Below, one piece after another: positions 5,891 through 6,030 of a DNA stretch of 6,030 bases. This DNA is from Candidatus Krumholzibacteriota bacterium (GTDB lineage: Bacteria > Krumholzibacteriota > Krumholzibacteriia > Krumholzibacteriales > Krumholzibacteriaceae), in contig DAOVFR010000166.1 of the NCBI GenBank assembly GCA_030672805.1, positions 1 to 6,030 of the forward strand. Direction: 5' to 3'. Made by a program: the position numbers and the translations under genes. The notes under the pieces were generated by a model. It saw nothing but the letters and a program-made list of their open reading frames with translations. It was not told the origin of the DNA and did no database searches. Position 1 is the stretch's first letter; every line of letters begins with the position of its first letter.

Positions 5891-6030
5891 ATGCGATATC
5901 CGCTGCGTGTAATTTCATCCCGCTCAGATCGTGTGATCCACGACCTGCTGAATAGAGCCGGGGTCGACCCCGAGGGCATCGGCATACTCAGGCAGAAAAT
6001 CACCAACATGGTCATTCGTGTCGACGGCGT
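5891..6030 (+). CDS. folP: Probable dihydropteroate synthase, 5' part (runs off right edge)
   Basis: The frame opens at ATG 5891 and stays open to the edge, giving 46 residues. Residues 23-46, AGVDPEGIGILRQKITNMVIRVDG, resemble the N-terminal extension (pattern: GVDP-x-G-[IV]-x-[IL]-M-x-x-K, then a hydrophobic strand) that precedes the TIM barrel in one group of DHPS proteins. The catalytic barrel itself lies outside the window. The position right after ftsH agrees with the common ftsH-folP order. The enzyme would join p-aminobenzoate to the pterin pyrophosphate in folate synthesis. The ribosome site is weak; no in-frame ATG, GTG or TTG lies between the ftsH stop and this ATG. The identification rests on a short stretch plus synteny. 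Confidence 0.7.
   Translation, partial: MRYPLRVISSRSDRVIHDLLNRAGVDPEGIGILRQKITNMVIRVDG

Noticed and set aside
5959..5972. 14-bp palindrome CGGGGTCGACCCCG at the folP start region
   Set aside because: It encodes Ala-Gly-Val-Asp-Pro-Glu, the conserved GVDP stretch, and is well within chance for GC-rich DNA.

Overview
The window reads as ordinary bacterial housekeeping chromosome. By eye it is moderately GC-rich, at roughly 60%, with dense coding and short gaps. A lipobox-bearing lipoprotein suggests a bacterium with diderm-type lipoproteins, and AGG (Arg) codons are frequent. The lineage cannot be fixed from the sequence. A deltaproteobacterium or one of the lesser-known GC-rich Gram-negative candidate phyla would fit, but that is a guess.

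Layout. Positions 1-1243 are transcribed leftwards. A ketol-acid reductoisomerase gene (ilvC, class I, branched-chain amino acid synthesis) is followed after 25 nt by the 5' part of a lipoprotein gene that runs off the left edge. From about 1376 everything is transcribed rightwards. First comes a promoter and a CAU-anticodon tRNA gene (1415-1491), then tilS (tRNA-Ile2 lysidine synthetase), hpt (hypoxanthine phosphoribosyltransferase) and ftsH (membrane AAA+ zinc protease). The 5' end of a probable folP (dihydropteroate synthase) runs off the right edge. The 1259-1414 gap is a divergent promoter region. The 3568-3725 gap before ftsH holds no recognisable gene except a possible 18-codon leader ORF overlapping the ftsH start.

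The right half is the widely conserved tilS-hpt-ftsH-folP cluster. The genes are functionally diverse: tRNA decoding, purine salvage, membrane protein quality control and folate synthesis. In Bacillus subtilis TilS and HprT have been reported to act together on ftsH expression, so the order may be more than packing. I see no mobile element, CRISPR array, phage gene or defence system, and no convincing undescribed system. The items most worth a second look are the divergent cofactor loop of the reductoisomerase, the CAU tRNA directly beside the enzyme that modifies CAU tRNAs, and the short ORF coupled to ftsH.
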